Below, in pieces: positions 10,402 to 20,986 of a stretch of 64,000 bases of DNA (position 1 is the first letter of the stretch; each line of letters opens with the position of its first letter). Below the pieces are notes generated by a model. It was given only the letters and a program-made list of their open reading frames with translations. It ran no database searches and had not been told where the DNA came from. This DNA is from Lentzea californiensis (GTDB lineage Bacteria; Actinomycetota; Actinomycetes; Mycobacteriales; Pseudonocardiaceae): NCBI RefSeq assembly GCF_024648825.1, contig NZ_JANBBE010000001.1, forward strand, positions 186,001 through 250,000, in the 5' to 3' direction. Made by a program: the position numbers and the translations under genes.

Positions 10402-10629
10402 CTATCGACGTCGAGTGGCCAGGAATCCCCGCAGGCCCAGCACGCCGATGACGGTGCCGAACACGAGCGAGGCGATCACGAGCACCAGGTGCACAGTGAA
10501 GAAGGCGGTAGGTCCGTCGCTAAACGAACGTGGGTCCTTCCAGATGTTCTTCAGGAACGTGGGCCAGATCACCCACGACCACACTCCGAAAGCCACCAGG
10601 AAGAGTGACATCGGGCGCGAGAGCTTCAC
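10402..10629 (-). CDS. SCO4848-like small membrane protein
   Basis: 75-aa membrane protein with a short KLSRPMSLFL start, helix 1, the segment WSWVIWPTFLKNIWKD, helix 2 and a basic RRR tail. It matches the SCO4848 family, which in Streptomyces also lies beside a D,D-carboxypeptidase gene, as here (divergent neighbour at 10691). The GTG at 10629 gives the family N-terminus VKLSRP. A GTG at 10635 is also possible, and neither has a strong ribosome site. Function unknown. Confidence 0.75.
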   Translation of the reverse strand: MKLSRPMSLFLVAFGVWSWVIWPTFLKNIWKDPRSFSDGPTAFFTVHLVLVIASLVFGTVIGVLGLRGFLATRRR

Positions 10630-10690
10630 GTTCACCAGTATCAGACGTGGTGCGTGCACGCGGCTAAACGGGGGTGGATAGCCTGAACGT

Positions 10691-11956
10691 GTGCCCTTCC
10701 CAAAACGGCTCATCGTCGCCCTGGTCCTAGCAACGGCCACAGCCGCGTTCGCCGCACCGACCGGCACCGCACAACAGGCCGCCGGCTCGGCACAGTGCGC
10801 GAACCGCGAGACCCCGCCGCCACCGGTGGACACTTCCGAGCAGCCGGCGCCGGGCCAGAAGGCCCCTGCCGCGCTCGAGGTGCCGGAGAAGCCCATCGGC
10901 GGTGATCGGCTGGGCGAGTGCGGCCTGATCCTGCCGCCGAACTCGGCGCAACCTCCCAGCGGCATCACCGCGGCTTCGTGGCTGCTCGCGGACATCGACA
11001 GCGGTGCTGTCATCGCCGCGTACGACCCGCACGGCCGCCAGCGCCCCGCCAGCATCATGAAGGTGCTGCTCGCGATGGTCGTCGCCAAGGAACTGCGGGG
11101 CGACCTCGTCGTCACCGCCAGCGCTGAAGACACCCAGCAGGAATGCACCTGCGTCGGGCTGAAGGACGGCGGCCAGTACACGGTCCGCCAGCTGCTGCAC
11201 GGCCTGCTGCTCACCTCGGGCAACGACGTGGCGCACACGCTGGCCCGTCAGCTCGGCGGCGTGCCGAACGCCCTGCGCAAGATGAACGCGATGGCCAAGG
11301 AGCTCGGCGCCCTCGACACCCGCGCCGTGACCCCGTCCGGCCTCGACGCGCCCGGCACCAGCACCTCGGCCTACGACGTCGGCCTGATCTTCCGCGGCGC
11401 GATGAAGTACGACGAGTTCGCGCAGGCCATCAAGCTGCAGCAGTCGCAGTTCCCCGGCCGCAACGGCGGCACGATCATGCTGCAGAACGACAACCGCCTG
11501 CTCCAGAACTACCAGGGCGCGCTCGGCGGCAAGACCGGCTTCACCGACGACTCGCAGCACACCTACGTGGGCGCCGCGGAACGCAACGGCCGCCGTCTCG
11601 TCGTCGTGCTGCTGCGCGGTCAGCAGACCCCCACGCGCATCGACGCCCAGGCCGCGAAGATGCTCGACTACGGCTTCGCCATGGGCCCCGGCGGCGTGGG
11701 CAAGCTCGTCGACGGCGCCCCGCAGCCGAAGCAGAACGTCGTTCCCACGCAGAGCACCGACACCCAGGACGACGCAGCCGCCGTCGACTCGCGCACGGGC
11801 CGCCCCACGCCCACCGCGTTCGGCACCGTCGGCCTCCCGATCACGGCCGTGGCGGGCCTCGGCCTGCTGGCCGGTCTCGTGCTCTTCATCCGCAGCAAGC
11901 GCGCCAAGGCGGCCAGGGCCCGCCGGCAGGCCGCGCAGGCGGCACAGGGCTTCTGA
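10691..11956 (+). CDS. D-alanyl-D-alanine carboxypeptidase (peptidase S11)
   Basis: 421-aa low-molecular-weight penicillin-binding protein that trims D-Ala from peptidoglycan pentapeptides outside the membrane. It has a signal peptide (about residues 1-30) and a Pro-rich linker. The three catalytic motifs are intact: SIMK (Ser121/Lys124), SGN (176-178) and KTG (281-283). A C-terminal helix with a basic tail anchors it (about 375-400). A TAGCCT -10-like box ends 4 nt before the GTG, which suggests a leaderless transcript. It resembles DacB1 of mycobacteria. Confidence 0.93.
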   Translation: MPFPKRLIVALVLATATAAFAAPTGTAQQAAGSAQCANRETPPPPVDTSEQPAPGQKAPAALEVPEKPIGGDRLGECGLILPPNSAQPPSGITAASWLLADIDSGAVIAAYDPHGRQRPASIMKVLLAMVVAKELRGDLVVTASAEDTQQECTCVGLKDGGQYTVRQLLHGLLLTSGNDVAHTLARQLGGVPNALRKMNAMAKELGALDTRAVTPSGLDAPGTSTSAYDVGLIFRGAMKYDEFAQAIKLQQSQFPGRNGGTIMLQNDNRLLQNYQGALGGKTGFTDDSQHTYVGAAERNGRRLVVVLLRGQQTPTRIDAQAAKMLDYGFAMGPGGVGKLVDGAPQPKQNVVPTQSTDTQDDAAAVDSRTGRPTPTAFGTVGLPITAVAGLGLLAGLVLFIRSKRAKAARARRQAAQAAQGF

Positions 11957-11970
11957 GGCACCGAAGACGA

Positions 11971-11998
11971 CGGCCCCAGCGCACCCGCGCTGGGGCCG
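11971..11998. terminator. Bidirectional hairpin terminator
   Basis: A perfect 11-bp stem CGGCCCCAGCG / CGCTGGGGCCG with a 6-nt loop lies between the convergent carboxypeptidase and YihY-type genes. It has no long T-run, as is usual in actinomycetes. Confidence 0.85.
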
Positions 11999-12020
11999 TT
12001 CACGTTCTGAACGCTGAACG

Positions 12021-13013
12021 CTACTTGCGGCGCCACCGGAGACCGAGCACCGCGCCGACAACCGCACCGGCACCCAGCATCAGCGATGGCGAGGGGCCGG
12101 ACCGCATCTCCACCACCGGAGAGATCACCGCGGGCGGCGGGGCCTTCACGACCTCGGGCTCGAGGTTCTCCCTGGCGGTGGCCGTCCAGGCCGTGATGAA
12201 CAGGATGAACTGCGCTACCAGGTTCGCGAACACCAGCACACCGATGACGGACCCGAACGCGGCCGAGGTCGGAGACTTGGTCGTGAACGACAGGAAGATC
12301 GTCGCCGTCTGCTTCAGCACCTCGAACCCGACCGCTCCGGCGAACGCGCCTTTGATCGCGCTGCGCCACCCGACGGGCTTGCGCGGCAACCGCGAGAGCA
12401 CCCACAGGAACACGAGCCAGTTCGCGAGCAGCGACAGGACGATCGTGCCGATCCGCAGCAGGACGTGCGCCCAGCCGGCGTTCTCGAGCCCCATCCACCT
12501 CAGGACCAGCTCGGCGAACCCGGTCCCCACCGCCGTGATGCCGAACGACAGCACGATCGCGAGCCCCAGGCCGAGCAACGACAGCAGGTCGCGCCACAGC
12601 GTGCCGAGGAACGGCAGGTTCTCCTTCGCGTGACCCCACTGCGCGGTCAGGGCGTCGCGGAGGTTGCTCATCCAGCCGAGACCGGAGTAGGCGGCGCCGA
12701 GCAGGCCGATGATGCCGACGATGCCCTTGGAGTCCAGGGCGCTGTTCACGGACTCGTTGACCTGTTCACGCAGCTGCGGGTCCGGTACGGCCTCGGCGAT
12801 GTTCGCTCGCAGCGAGGCCAGCAGGTCCGGCTGCGACTGCAGCACGAAACCGGCGATCGCGAACCCGATCATCAGGATCGGCACCAGCGACAGCACGCTG
12901 AAATACGTCACCGCGGCGGCGTAGTGCGTGCCGTACCTCTCGGTGAAGCGCTCATACGCTCGCATGATGTGGTCGAACCACGCGTACTTCCGCCGCCACT
13001 TGTCCACACGCAA
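12021..13013 (-). CDS. YihY/BrkB-family inner membrane protein
   Basis: 330-aa protein with a cytoplasmic N-terminus, about six transmembrane helices and a C-terminal helix with basic tail (RWRRK). Family features include RYGTHYAAAVTYFSVLSLVP near residues 29-48 and the later WLSRLPRK segment. The biochemical role of the family is unsettled, and the old label of RNase BN is not supported. It lies 18 nt downstream of trpS on the same strand, as in streptomycetes and mycobacteria. Confidence 0.9.
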   Translation of the reverse strand: MRVDKWRRKYAWFDHIMRAYERFTERYGTHYAAAVTYFSVLSLVPILMIGFAIAGFVLQSQPDLLASLRANIAEAVPDPQLREQVNESVNSALDSKGIVGIIGLLGAAYSGLGWMSNLRDALTAQWGHAKENLPFLGTLWRDLLSLLGLGLAIVLSFGITAVGTGFAELVLRWMGLENAGWAHVLLRIGTIVLSLLANWLVFLWVLSRLPRKPVGWRSAIKGAFAGAVGFEVLKQTATIFLSFTTKSPTSAAFGSVIGVLVFANLVAQFILFITAWTATARENLEPEVVKAPPPAVISPVVEMRSGPSPSLMLGAGAVVGAVLGLRWRRK

Positions 13014-13031
13014 AACGCTAGTGCAAGTGCA

Positions 13032-14084
<1,053 letters not shown>

Positions 14085-14276
14085 TCAGTGGTGCGCGGTG
14101 TCCTGCTGGACCAGGTCGATGCGCTGGTTGGCCGCCACGACGGGAGCCGGCTTGCGCCGCTTCACCAGGCCGTACAGCAGACCGCCCACACCCGCGGTGA
14201 CCGCGATCAGACCCACGGGACCAGCTGCGGTACCGGTCATGCTGCCTTCGACCGCCGCGCTCAGAACCAGACTCAT
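14085..14276 (-). CDS. Small membrane protein, function unknown
   Basis: Predicted 63-aa protein with one central hydrophobic segment (GLIAVTAGVGGLLYGLV), a basic KRRK stretch and a polar tail. No known domain was recognised. The ATG at 14276 is preferred over 14354, and a later ATG near 14240 would also keep the helix. It lies just upstream of trpS on the same strand. Confidence 0.5.
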   Translation of the reverse strand: MSLVLSAAVEGSMTGTAAGPVGLIAVTAGVGGLLYGLVKRRKPAPVVAANQRIDLVQQDTAHH

Positions 14277-14399
14277 GCCGTGCACTTGCCGAGCCTCCCC
14301 AAGGCACAGGTTCACCCCGGAACGGGTGAACCTCGCTGACTGATTGGCCGCCAAGCTACCGATGGCCGGTAGCGTCTATGCGCCGAATCAGACTATCGG

Positions 14400-16922
14400 T
14401 CATGGATGATCGGATCGCACTCGCCCATATGTCGTAGTCCGCTGACGCGCGTTACGCCCTGCTAGTGAAGCCAGGGTCTGAAGCTCACTCACAGTGCGCG
14501 CCGATCCGTGCTCGGATCCCGCCATGCGGCTGATGGTCTCCTCCATCAACGTGCCGCCGATGTCGTTCGCGCCGCCGTTGAGGATCTCCGCGGTGCCCTC
14601 GTCGCCGAGCTTCACCCAGGAGCACTGGATGTTGTCGACGCGTCCGTGCAGCGCCAGCCGTGCGAACGCGTGCACGGCGCGGTTGTCGCGGCGGGACGGA
14701 CCGGGACGGGCGACTCCCGCCAGGTAGATCGGGGCGTTGCGGTGCACGAACGGCAGCGCGACGAACTCGGTCAGCCCGCCGGTCCGGTCCTGCAGGTCGG
14801 CCAGCACCCGGAAGTGCGTGAGCCAGTGACCGGGGTGGTCCACGTGGCCGTACATCATCGTGCTCGACGAACGAATGCCGAGCTCATGGGCGGTGCCGAC
14901 GACGTCGAGCCAGGTCGCGGTCGGCAGCTTGCCCTTGGTCAGCACCCAGCGCACGTCGTCGTCGAGGATCTCGGCCGCCGTGCCGGGGATCGTGTCGAGG
15001 CCGGCTTCCTTCAGCTCCGTGAGCCACTCACGGATGCTCACGCCCGCCTTGGCCGCGGCGGAGACGATCTCCATCGGGCTGAACGCGTGGACGTGCATCC
15101 CGGGCAGCCGCTTCTTGATCGCGCGCACGACGTCGGCGTAGTACGTCACCGGCAGCTTGGGGTCGATGCCACCCTGCATGCAGACCTCGGTGGCGCCGTC
15201 GTCCCACGCCTCCTGCGCGCGGTCGGCGACCTCTTCGGCGCTCAACCTGAAAGCGTCCGCGTCGCGTTCACGCTGGGCGAAGGCGCAGAAGCGGCAGCCG
15301 ACGTAGCAGACGTTGGAGAAGTTGATGTTCCGGTTGACCACGTACGTGACGTCGTCGCCGACCACCTCGCGCCGCAGCTCGTCGGCGAGGCGGGTCATCT
15401 CCTCCAGCGCGTCGCCGTCCGCCGTCAGCAGCGCCATCGCGGCCTCGGTGTCGCCGAGCAACGCCGCCGGGTCGTTCGCGGCGATCTTCAGTCCACGTTG
15501 GACGTCGTCGGGAAGCCGTTGCGGGACAACAGGAACCTTCAGCTCGTCCCAGTCGCCGTAGACCTCGTCGAAGTCGCCGCGGCGGTCGCTCGTGCGGCCC
15601 TCCGTGTCGATCGCGGTGTTGAGGTCCGCGCGGCCGAACGTGTCGAGCCCGCCGTCCGGCTCCTGCCACTCGCGGCCGGCCACGGGGGCGTCCGGGTTCG
15701 CGAGGCCGTTTTCCAGCGCCAGCGCGGAAACGTGCGCGGTGAGCCGGGTGTCGATCCACTGCCCCGCCGCCGCGCGGACGTAGCGCGGGTAGACGTTCAG
15801 CCGTTCCTGCAAGGAGAAACCGGCCTCGCGGGTGATCTCCGCGAGCTGGTCGACCTGCGGCCACGGCTTCTCGGGGTTCACGTGGTCGGGCGTGACCGGC
15901 GAGACGCCGCCCCAGTCGTCGACACCCGCGCGCAGCATGAGGCCGAACTCGCCGCCGACGAGGTTCGGCGGCGCCTGCACGCTCACGGTCGACGGCATCA
16001 CAAGGCGCGCAACGGCGATCGTCGCCGCGAGCTCGGTCAGGTCGGCGTCGGGCATGCCTCGCATCGCCGTGTCCGGCTTGGCGCGGAAGTTCTGGATGAT
16101 GACTTCCTGGATGTGCCCGTACTGCTTCGCGACCTGGCGCATCGCGAGCAACGACTCGGCGCGCTCGGCGACGGTCTCGCCGATGCCGATCAGGATCCCG
16201 GTGGTGAACGGGACGTTCACGCGGCCGGCGTCGGTGAGGACGCGCAGCCGGACGGCGGGTTCCTTGTCGGGGCTGCCGTAGTGCGGGCCGCCCTTCTCGC
16301 TCCACAGCCGTTCGGCCGTGGTCTCGAGCATCATGCCCATGCTGGACGCGACGGGGCGCAGCCGCGTCAGCTCCTCCCAGCTCAGCACGCCGGGGTTGAG
16401 GTGCGGCAGCAGGCCGGTCTCCTCCAGCACCGCGATGGCACTGGCCCGCACGTAGTCCAAAGTGGACTCGTAGCCGCGCGCGTCCAGCCACTCCTTCGCG
16501 GCGGGCCAGCGGTCCTCCGGCCGGTCGCCGAGCGTGAAGAGGGCTTCCTTGCACCCCTGCGCGGCGCCGGCGCGGGCGATCGCCAGCACCTCGTCGCGTT
16601 CGAGGAACGCGGCGGGCAGCTTGTGCGGCACGGTCGCGAACGTGCAGTAGTGGCACCGGTCCCGGCACAGCCTCGTCAGCGGGATGAACACCGACCGGCT
16701 GTACGTGACGATCCCGGCACGTCCCTCGGCGAGCAGGTGCGCGTCCCGCACCTTGCCCGCCGCCGTCAGCAACGAGTCCAGGTTGTCCTCGCGCGCGTGC
16801 AGCAACACGGCGGCTTCCGTCGCGTCGAGCACGGCACCGTCAGCGGCCCTGCGCAACGCACGCCGCATGGCCGCCGCACTCGGACGAGGCTGCGGTGGGA
16901 TTAGCGAGATGTCCACTGCCAC
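14400..16922 (-). CDS. fbiC: FO synthase (CofG-CofH fusion)
   Basis: 840-aa bifunctional radical SAM enzyme that makes the deazaflavin FO from tyrosine and a ribityl-aminouracil, the chromophore precursor of coenzyme F420. Two radical-SAM clusters are visible: CRDRCHYC in the N-terminal CofG-like half (Cys86, 90, 93) and CYVGCRFC in the C-terminal CofH-like half (about residue 538). The fused form is typical of actinomycetes. The F420-type nitroreductase homologue at 29170 is a possible user of the cofactor. Confidence 0.97.
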   Translation of the reverse strand: MAVDISLIPPQPRPSAAAMRRALRRAADGAVLDATEAAVLLHAREDNLDSLLTAAGKVRDAHLLAEGRAGIVTYSRSVFIPLTRLCRDRCHYCTFATVPHKLPAAFLERDEVLAIARAGAAQGCKEALFTLGDRPEDRWPAAKEWLDARGYESTLDYVRASAIAVLEETGLLPHLNPGVLSWEELTRLRPVASSMGMMLETTAERLWSEKGGPHYGSPDKEPAVRLRVLTDAGRVNVPFTTGILIGIGETVAERAESLLAMRQVAKQYGHIQEVIIQNFRAKPDTAMRGMPDADLTELAATIAVARLVMPSTVSVQAPPNLVGGEFGLMLRAGVDDWGGVSPVTPDHVNPEKPWPQVDQLAEITREAGFSLQERLNVYPRYVRAAAGQWIDTRLTAHVSALALENGLANPDAPVAGREWQEPDGGLDTFGRADLNTAIDTEGRTSDRRGDFDEVYGDWDELKVPVVPQRLPDDVQRGLKIAANDPAALLGDTEAAMALLTADGDALEEMTRLADELRREVVGDDVTYVVNRNINFSNVCYVGCRFCAFAQRERDADAFRLSAEEVADRAQEAWDDGATEVCMQGGIDPKLPVTYYADVVRAIKKRLPGMHVHAFSPMEIVSAAAKAGVSIREWLTELKEAGLDTIPGTAAEILDDDVRWVLTKGKLPTATWLDVVGTAHELGIRSSSTMMYGHVDHPGHWLTHFRVLADLQDRTGGLTEFVALPFVHRNAPIYLAGVARPGPSRRDNRAVHAFARLALHGRVDNIQCSWVKLGDEGTAEILNGGANDIGGTLMEETISRMAGSEHGSARTVSELQTLASLAGRNARQRTTTYGRVRSDHP

Positions 16923-16983
16923 GTCAACGACCTTAGGCCGCCGAAATTCCTGATCAGGTGCGACTGGCTGTGGGACATCCCAC

Positions 16984-18642
16984 TCAGCGCACCGCGACGA
17001 GCAGTTCCGCGTTCCGGTCGAGCGGCGTGCCTAGAGGGTCCGTCCGCGAGTGGATGTCGTTGTAGGTGATCTCCCGGCACAGGCTGGCGAGGGCCGTGTC
17101 ACTGCGGTCGTCATAGTCGACCTGGTAGGGCGCATCCGCTTCGAGCAACGTCGTGAACAGCGACAACGTGCCGTCACCGTTGTCCGCCACCTCGATCACG
17201 CGGGCGTGCTGCGGGTAGTCGACGTGCGCGGCGGTGTTGATCTCCCAGAAGCTCCTGCTCGCCGTGGCGTGCCGGTGCGGGGTGATCACGTTGCGGTGCG
17301 TGTGGCCGTTGACCCACGCCAGCACGTTCGGAAAGCGGTGCAGGAGGTTCACGAGCGCGTCGCCGTTCACACGCGGGTCGAGCGGCCGGCGCTTGTCCGG
17401 CAGCACGTTGCCCATCGTCGTGCTCGTGTGGTGGCTGAAGAGCACGAACAGCTCGTCGGTGACGTTCTGCCGTTGCGGCAGGCCGAGCCAGTCGTAGTAG
17501 AGCGAACTGTTGCGCCTGAGGGTCTTCTCGATCCAGTTGAGCTGGTGCAGCCCGATGGAGCCCGTGGAGAACCCGGCGAGGTTCGTGGTGTCCATGCTGA
17601 TGCCGGTGACACCGGGCGCCATCCGAAACGAGTAGAAGACGTCCACGCCGTCCGCGTTGGCGTCCGTGTACCCGTGTCCGCCCGTCGGCAGATGCTTGCG
17701 CACGAACTCACCGGTGCTGAACAACCTCCTCCGACTGTCCGGCGTCACGGTCCGGACGACGCCGCCGCTCGCGAGGATGGCCATCGCTTCCGGGATGGCC
17801 TTGGGGTCGTTGAACGCCTGCGCGACCTTCGCGTTCTGCACGGGGTCACCGAATCCGACGATCTTCTTGCGGCCGGTGTACCAGCTGTCGAGCAGCCCGT
17901 CCGGCAGCGCGCCGACCACGCTGTCGTCGTGGTTGCCGATCGTGGAGTACCAGGGGATGTCCAGGCCAGGGCTCGTGAACTCGCGCACCGCCGCGTCGAG
18001 CAGACCCTGCAGTTGGGGGAATCCCTTTGCCTTGTAGTCGTCGGCACCGCTGAGGTCCGGCTGCCAGAACGTGCTGATGCCCGCGTTCTGCACGCCCTCG
18101 TACCTGGCGTCGCCGGTGTTCGGCGTGATGCGACCGCCGTTGAGGACCGTGAGGTACCAGTCGAGCTCGATGTTCTCGTGGTTGTCGGTGTTGTCCCCGG
18201 TCGTCATGAGGAAGTCGAAGGGCCTGCCGGTCAGCGGACCGTTCTTGACGGCGTTGACCCGCCGCACGAGGCTCGTCGAGCCCTGCGTCGTCAGCGCCTC
18301 CTGCGGCCGGTGCGCACTGGAACCCATGATCGGGTGCAGGTACTCGAACCGGAGCGGGCTCTGCGCGTCGCAGATGTGCATGTCGCTGAACTGCACGAAG
18401 CTGGCGAGGGCTGTGCGCCTGGCCTCCCGGTCGGGTTTGGCCAGGACCAGGTCGCCGCGCACGACCGTCGGCCAGCCCGGGCCTGCCGCGAGCCTGCGGT
18501 AACCGCTGGTGCCGATCGGTGTGGCCGTGGTGTCGAGCGTGGTGCCCGCGGTCGACGCAAACGCTTGGCGGTCCAGGAGTGGCACGCCTGCGGCGCCCAC
18601 GCCCATCGCCAGGAGGAAAGACCGCCGGTTGAACCCTGTCAT
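16984..18642 (-). CDS. Tat-exported metallophosphoesterase (TIGR03767-like)
   Basis: 552-aa secreted calcineurin-like phosphoesterase. An N-terminal twin-arginine signal ([10 protein letters not shown] then AAGVPLL) is clear. Metal-binding motifs appear in order: [21 protein letters not shown] and NGHTHRN. Length and the actinobacterial-type insertions fit the PPA1498/TIGR03767 group. The substrate is not known. It is preceded by a gap of about 100 bp from the HepT-MntA module. Confidence 0.88.
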   Translation of the reverse strand: MTGFNRRSFLLAMGVGAAGVPLLDRQAFASTAGTTLDTTATPIGTSGYRRLAAGPGWPTVVRGDLVLAKPDREARRTALASFVQFSDMHICDAQSPLRFEYLHPIMGSSAHRPQEALTTQGSTSLVRRVNAVKNGPLTGRPFDFLMTTGDNTDNHENIELDWYLTVLNGGRITPNTGDARYEGVQNAGISTFWQPDLSGADDYKAKGFPQLQGLLDAAVREFTSPGLDIPWYSTIGNHDDSVVGALPDGLLDSWYTGRKKIVGFGDPVQNAKVAQAFNDPKAIPEAMAILASGGVVRTVTPDSRRRLFSTGEFVRKHLPTGGHGYTDANADGVDVFYSFRMAPGVTGISMDTTNLAGFSTGSIGLHQLNWIEKTLRRNSSLYYDWLGLPQRQNVTDELFVLFSHHTSTTMGNVLPDKRRPLDPRVNGDALVNLLHRFPNVLAWVNGHTHRNVITPHRHATASRSFWEINTAAHVDYPQHARVIEVADNGDGTLSLFTTLLEADAPYQVDYDDRSDTALASLCREITYNDIHSRTDPLGTPLDRNAELLVAVR

Positions 18643-18740
18643 GCCGCCCCCGACTCATCGATGGTGAATCGTGTTCATGTTCAGGGGACGGGCGGGTTGA
18701 ATCGAGCCGTCAGGTGGGTGACAAGAGCGATAAAGGCTGT

Positions 18741-18762
18741 TCGGGCTGGGTCAGTCGGAGTA
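18741..18762. repeat. Left direct repeat of xth 3' end, beyond HepT-MntA module
   Basis: TCGGGCTGGGTCAGTCGGAGTA. It matches 19453-19476 (the true xth 3' end) except for a 2-nt gap, and similarity extends a little further (CGACGG). It covers the last codons of hepT, so hepT and xth both end in Tyr-Ser-Asp-stop. A duplicated insertion boundary is the suggested explanation. Confidence 0.65.
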
Positions 18763-19119
18763 GTGCGACGGGCCCTGATCGAGCCCCGCGAGCAACTGGT
18801 GCAGCCGCTCCTCGAGCTGTGGAAGCTTGTCGGTGAGCACCTGCCACACGAGCGCGTCGTCCACACTCGCGTAGCCGTGGATCAGGATGTTGCGGAAGGC
18901 CACGATGCGAGGCAGGTCGGGTACCGCGGCAGCAAGCTCGGGAGAGACCTTCGACAGGTTGTTCAGCGCCTCACCGATGATCTCGAACTACCGCTCGACA
19001 GCGGATCGCAACATCGCGTCAGCAAGGTAGTCCGTGTACGACTTGCCCCTGCTGAACTCGGCCAGCAACTCCGCAGCGCGAAGGGCATCCCACAGGTACG
19101 CGCGGGGGTCACGCCGCAT
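18751..19119 (-). pseudogene. hepT: HepT-like toxin with in-frame amber stop
   Basis: Reading from the ATG at 19119 gives a HepT (DUF86) protein with a TAG at codon 44 (18988-18990), where the family usually has Gln (VER-stop-FEIIGEAL). The frame stays open for 78 more codons to 18751, with the catalytic RX4HXY motif intact (RNILIHGY). HepT is an RNase/toxin whose tyrosine is AMPylated by MntA. The stop separates the N-terminus from the catalytic motif, so the toxin is probably dead unless the stop is suppressed or misread. Confidence 0.75.
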
Positions 19120-19417
19120 ACAGGGTTTCCTTGCTTTCCATGACCTGCTCGCGGAAGTAGGGGTTGCGGATACTGCTGTCGACCACCAGGTCGACAGGCC
19201 TGCCGAGGATCCGCTCCAGTCCTTCCTTCAAGGCGAAGTAGGTACCGAAGTGATCGAAATCGTCGCCTGCGTCGAAGTCGACGAGAAGGTCCACATCGCT
19301 GGTTCTCACGTCGAACGAACCACTGACCGCCGATCCGAACACGTCGAGACGTCGAACACCCAGCGTTCGGCACAGTTCTTCGATCTCCGTCAGCCTGGCT
19401 GCCACGACCTCGTGCAC
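19109..19417 (-). CDS. mntA: MntA-like minimal nucleotidyltransferase antitoxin
   Basis: 102-aa nucleotidyltransferase of the MNT family. The motif is complete: GSAVSGSFDVRTSDVDLLVD, that is GS-x10-DxD, followed by a later Asp-rich strand (PVDLVVD). In HepT-MntA systems this protein adds AMP to the HepT tyrosine and neutralises it. The GTG at 19417 has a GGAGG site 8 nt upstream, and its end overlaps the hepT start by 11 nt. The antitoxin is intact while hepT carries a nonsense codon. Confidence 0.85.
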   Translation of the reverse strand: MHEVVAARLTEIEELCRTLGVRRLDVFGSAVSGSFDVRTSDVDLLVDFDAGDDFDHFGTYFALKEGLERILGRPVDLVVDSSIRNPYFREQVMESKETLYAA

Positions 19418-19452
19418 CCTCGTCACCTCCTCAGACACGATTGTGCCTGATC

Positions 19453-19476
19453 TCGGGCTTCGGGTCAGTCGGAGTA
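19453..19476. repeat. Right direct repeat (xth 3' end) before HepT-MntA module
   Basis: TCGGGCTTCGGGTCAGTCGG and the next four bases form the end of xth and its stop. A near-identical copy lies 712 bp away at 18741-18762, on the far side of the toxin-antitoxin module. It is the probable target site of the module's insertion. Confidence 0.65.
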
Positions 19477-20259
19477 AACGACGGTGACGGGCGCGTGGTC
19501 CGACCAGCGCTCCGCGTACGTCGCCGCCCGCTCCACCACGGCCGAAGTGGCCCGAGCCGCCAGCCCGTCCGTGGCGACCTGGTAGTCGATCCGCCACCCG
19601 GAGTCGTTGTCGAAGGCCTTCCCCCGATACGACCACCACGAGTACGGCCCGGCCACATCAGGGTGCAGCGCGCGCATCACGTCGTTGTAGCCCGACGCGA
19701 ACACGGAAGTCATCCACTCCCGCTCGTACGGCAGGAAGCCGGACTCCTTCTGGTTCGTCTTCCAGTTCTTCAGGTCCGCCTGCTGGTGCGCGATGTTCCA
19801 GTCGCCGCACACGAGCACCTCACGGCCCGAGACAGCCGCCTTCTCCCGCAGCGACACCAGGTACGGCAGGAAGGCCGCCATGAAGCGGTCCTTCTCGTCC
19901 TGCTTCGCCGTGCCGACGTCGCCGGACGGCAGGTACAGGGACGCGACGACGACGCCGGGCAGTTCGATCTCCACGTAGCGGCCGCTCGTCTCGAACTCGG
20001 CGGTGCCGAAGCCCACACGGATCGATGAAGGCTCCAGACGAGACAACACACCCACGCCCGCACGGCCCTTCAACGAGGAAGGTGCGTACACGCCGTGCCA
20101 GCCCAGAGGTGAGTGGACGTCCGGCGCCAGTTCGGACGGCTCGGCGCGGACTTCCTGCAGGCACACCACGTCCGCGGAGGTGGAAGCCAGCCACTCGAGG
20201 TAGCCCTTCTTCGCGGCGGCGCGCAGACCGTTGACGTTGACCGTGGAGACCGTGAGCAC
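19465..20259 (-). CDS. xth: Exodeoxyribonuclease III (AP endonuclease)
   Basis: 264-aa EEP-fold DNA repair nuclease that cuts at abasic sites and removes 3' blocks. Family motifs are NVNGLRAA, CLQEVRAE, CGDWNIAH, WRIDYQVAT and the C-terminal catalytic WSDHAPV. The last codons coincide with the right copy of the direct repeat flanking the HepT-MntA module, so the gene itself is intact. It is probably co-transcribed with the two small upstream genes (20271 and 20500). Confidence 0.95.
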   Translation of the reverse strand: MLTVSTVNVNGLRAAAKKGYLEWLASTSADVVCLQEVRAEPSELAPDVHSPLGWHGVYAPSSLKGRAGVGVLSRLEPSSIRVGFGTAEFETSGRYVEIELPGVVVASLYLPSGDVGTAKQDEKDRFMAAFLPYLVSLREKAAVSGREVLVCGDWNIAHQQADLKNWKTNQKESGFLPYEREWMTSVFASGYNDVMRALHPDVAGPYSWWSYRGKAFDNDSGWRIDYQVATDGLAARATSAVVERAATYAERWSDHAPVTVVYSD

Positions 20260-20270
20260 GACGGAGGAGC

Positions 20271-20489
20271 CTACTGGGAGGCCAGGCCCCAGGGCTTCGG
20301 GTACTCGGCGTCGCAGCGGGCGCAGTGCGCCGTCAGGTCGAGGTAGCCGACGAGGGTGGCCATCTCGTCACGGGGCAGTGCCAGCTGACGTTCGCCGTAG
20401 ACCTCGGTGTAGAGGCCCTGCCACTCCGGCTCGCAGGAGCACTGCGTGACGCTCTTGCCTCTGCCCCAACGAAACATGTTCCGCAGCAT
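20271..20489 (-). CDS. Small Cys-containing protein, function unknown
   Basis: 72-aa protein with CSCEP near the N-terminus and CARCDAEYPKPW near the C-terminus. The paired Cys residues could bind zinc. No family was recognised. It sits 11 nt before xth and 10 nt after the SH3-like gene on the same strand, so it looks like part of a three-gene unit. An internal ATG at 20477 is an alternative start. Confidence 0.6.
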   Translation of the reverse strand: MLRNMFRWGRGKSVTQCSCEPEWQGLYTEVYGERQLALPRDEMATLVGYLDLTAHCARCDAEYPKPWGLASQ

Positions 20490-20499
20490 GCACGCGAGT

Positions 20500-20811
20500 T
20501 TACTTGCAGGTCGAATCGCTGGTCAGGGCGACGAACGACTGGCTCACCCAGCGGCGGTCGCTCAGCATCCGGTAGCCGTTCTCGACGCGGGACTGGGCGC
20601 TGGTCACCGCGTCGCGCGGCATGGTCGAGACGATCGGCTGCATGTCGCCGGGTCCCGAGCGGACGTTGAGGATGTCGGCGGTCACCGTGATCTTGCAGAT
20701 CCCGGTCCCCTTGTCGCTGTCGATCGGTTTGCCGCCGTTGACGGCGTACATCACGCCGGCGACCCCGAGCACCCCGATGACGATCATTCCCCGAACCGGT
20801 ACACCGAACAT
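20500..20811 (-). CDS. Membrane-anchored SH3-like domain protein
   Basis: 103-aa protein with an N-terminal signal anchor (GMIVIGVLGVAGVMYAV) and then an SH3_3-type fold with the hallmark ADILNVRSGPG. It ends in a Cys-Lys tail, with two Cys residues that could form a disulfide outside the cell. Such domains often bind peptidoglycan. The ATG at 20811 has GGAGG 7 nt upstream, which decides the start. Confidence 0.75.
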   Translation of the reverse strand: MFGVPVRGMIVIGVLGVAGVMYAVNGGKPIDSDKGTGICKITVTADILNVRSGPGDMQPIVSTMPRDAVTSAQSRVENGYRMLSDRRWVSQSFVALTSDSTCK

Positions 20812-20932
20812 CGCACTGCCTCCACCCGCACAAAGCCCTTGGAACAGCAGATATATCGGCTGCGAGACCTGTGTGGACGGCTCTGCGCGGCAACCACCCG
20901 CAAGAGGAACCGACCGGGTGACGGGCAACGCA

Positions 20933-20965
20933 GAAGGCCACCCCGGTGTGACCGGGGTGGCCTTC
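20933..20965 (-). terminator. Terminator after isocitrate dehydrogenase gene
   Basis: A perfect 15-bp stem (GAAGGCCACCCCGGT / ACCGGGGTGGCCTTC) with a 3-nt loop, 22 nt downstream of the icd stop on the minus strand. Confidence 0.85.
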
Positions 20966-20986
20966 TCACGTGCTCGAATCAGGCGA

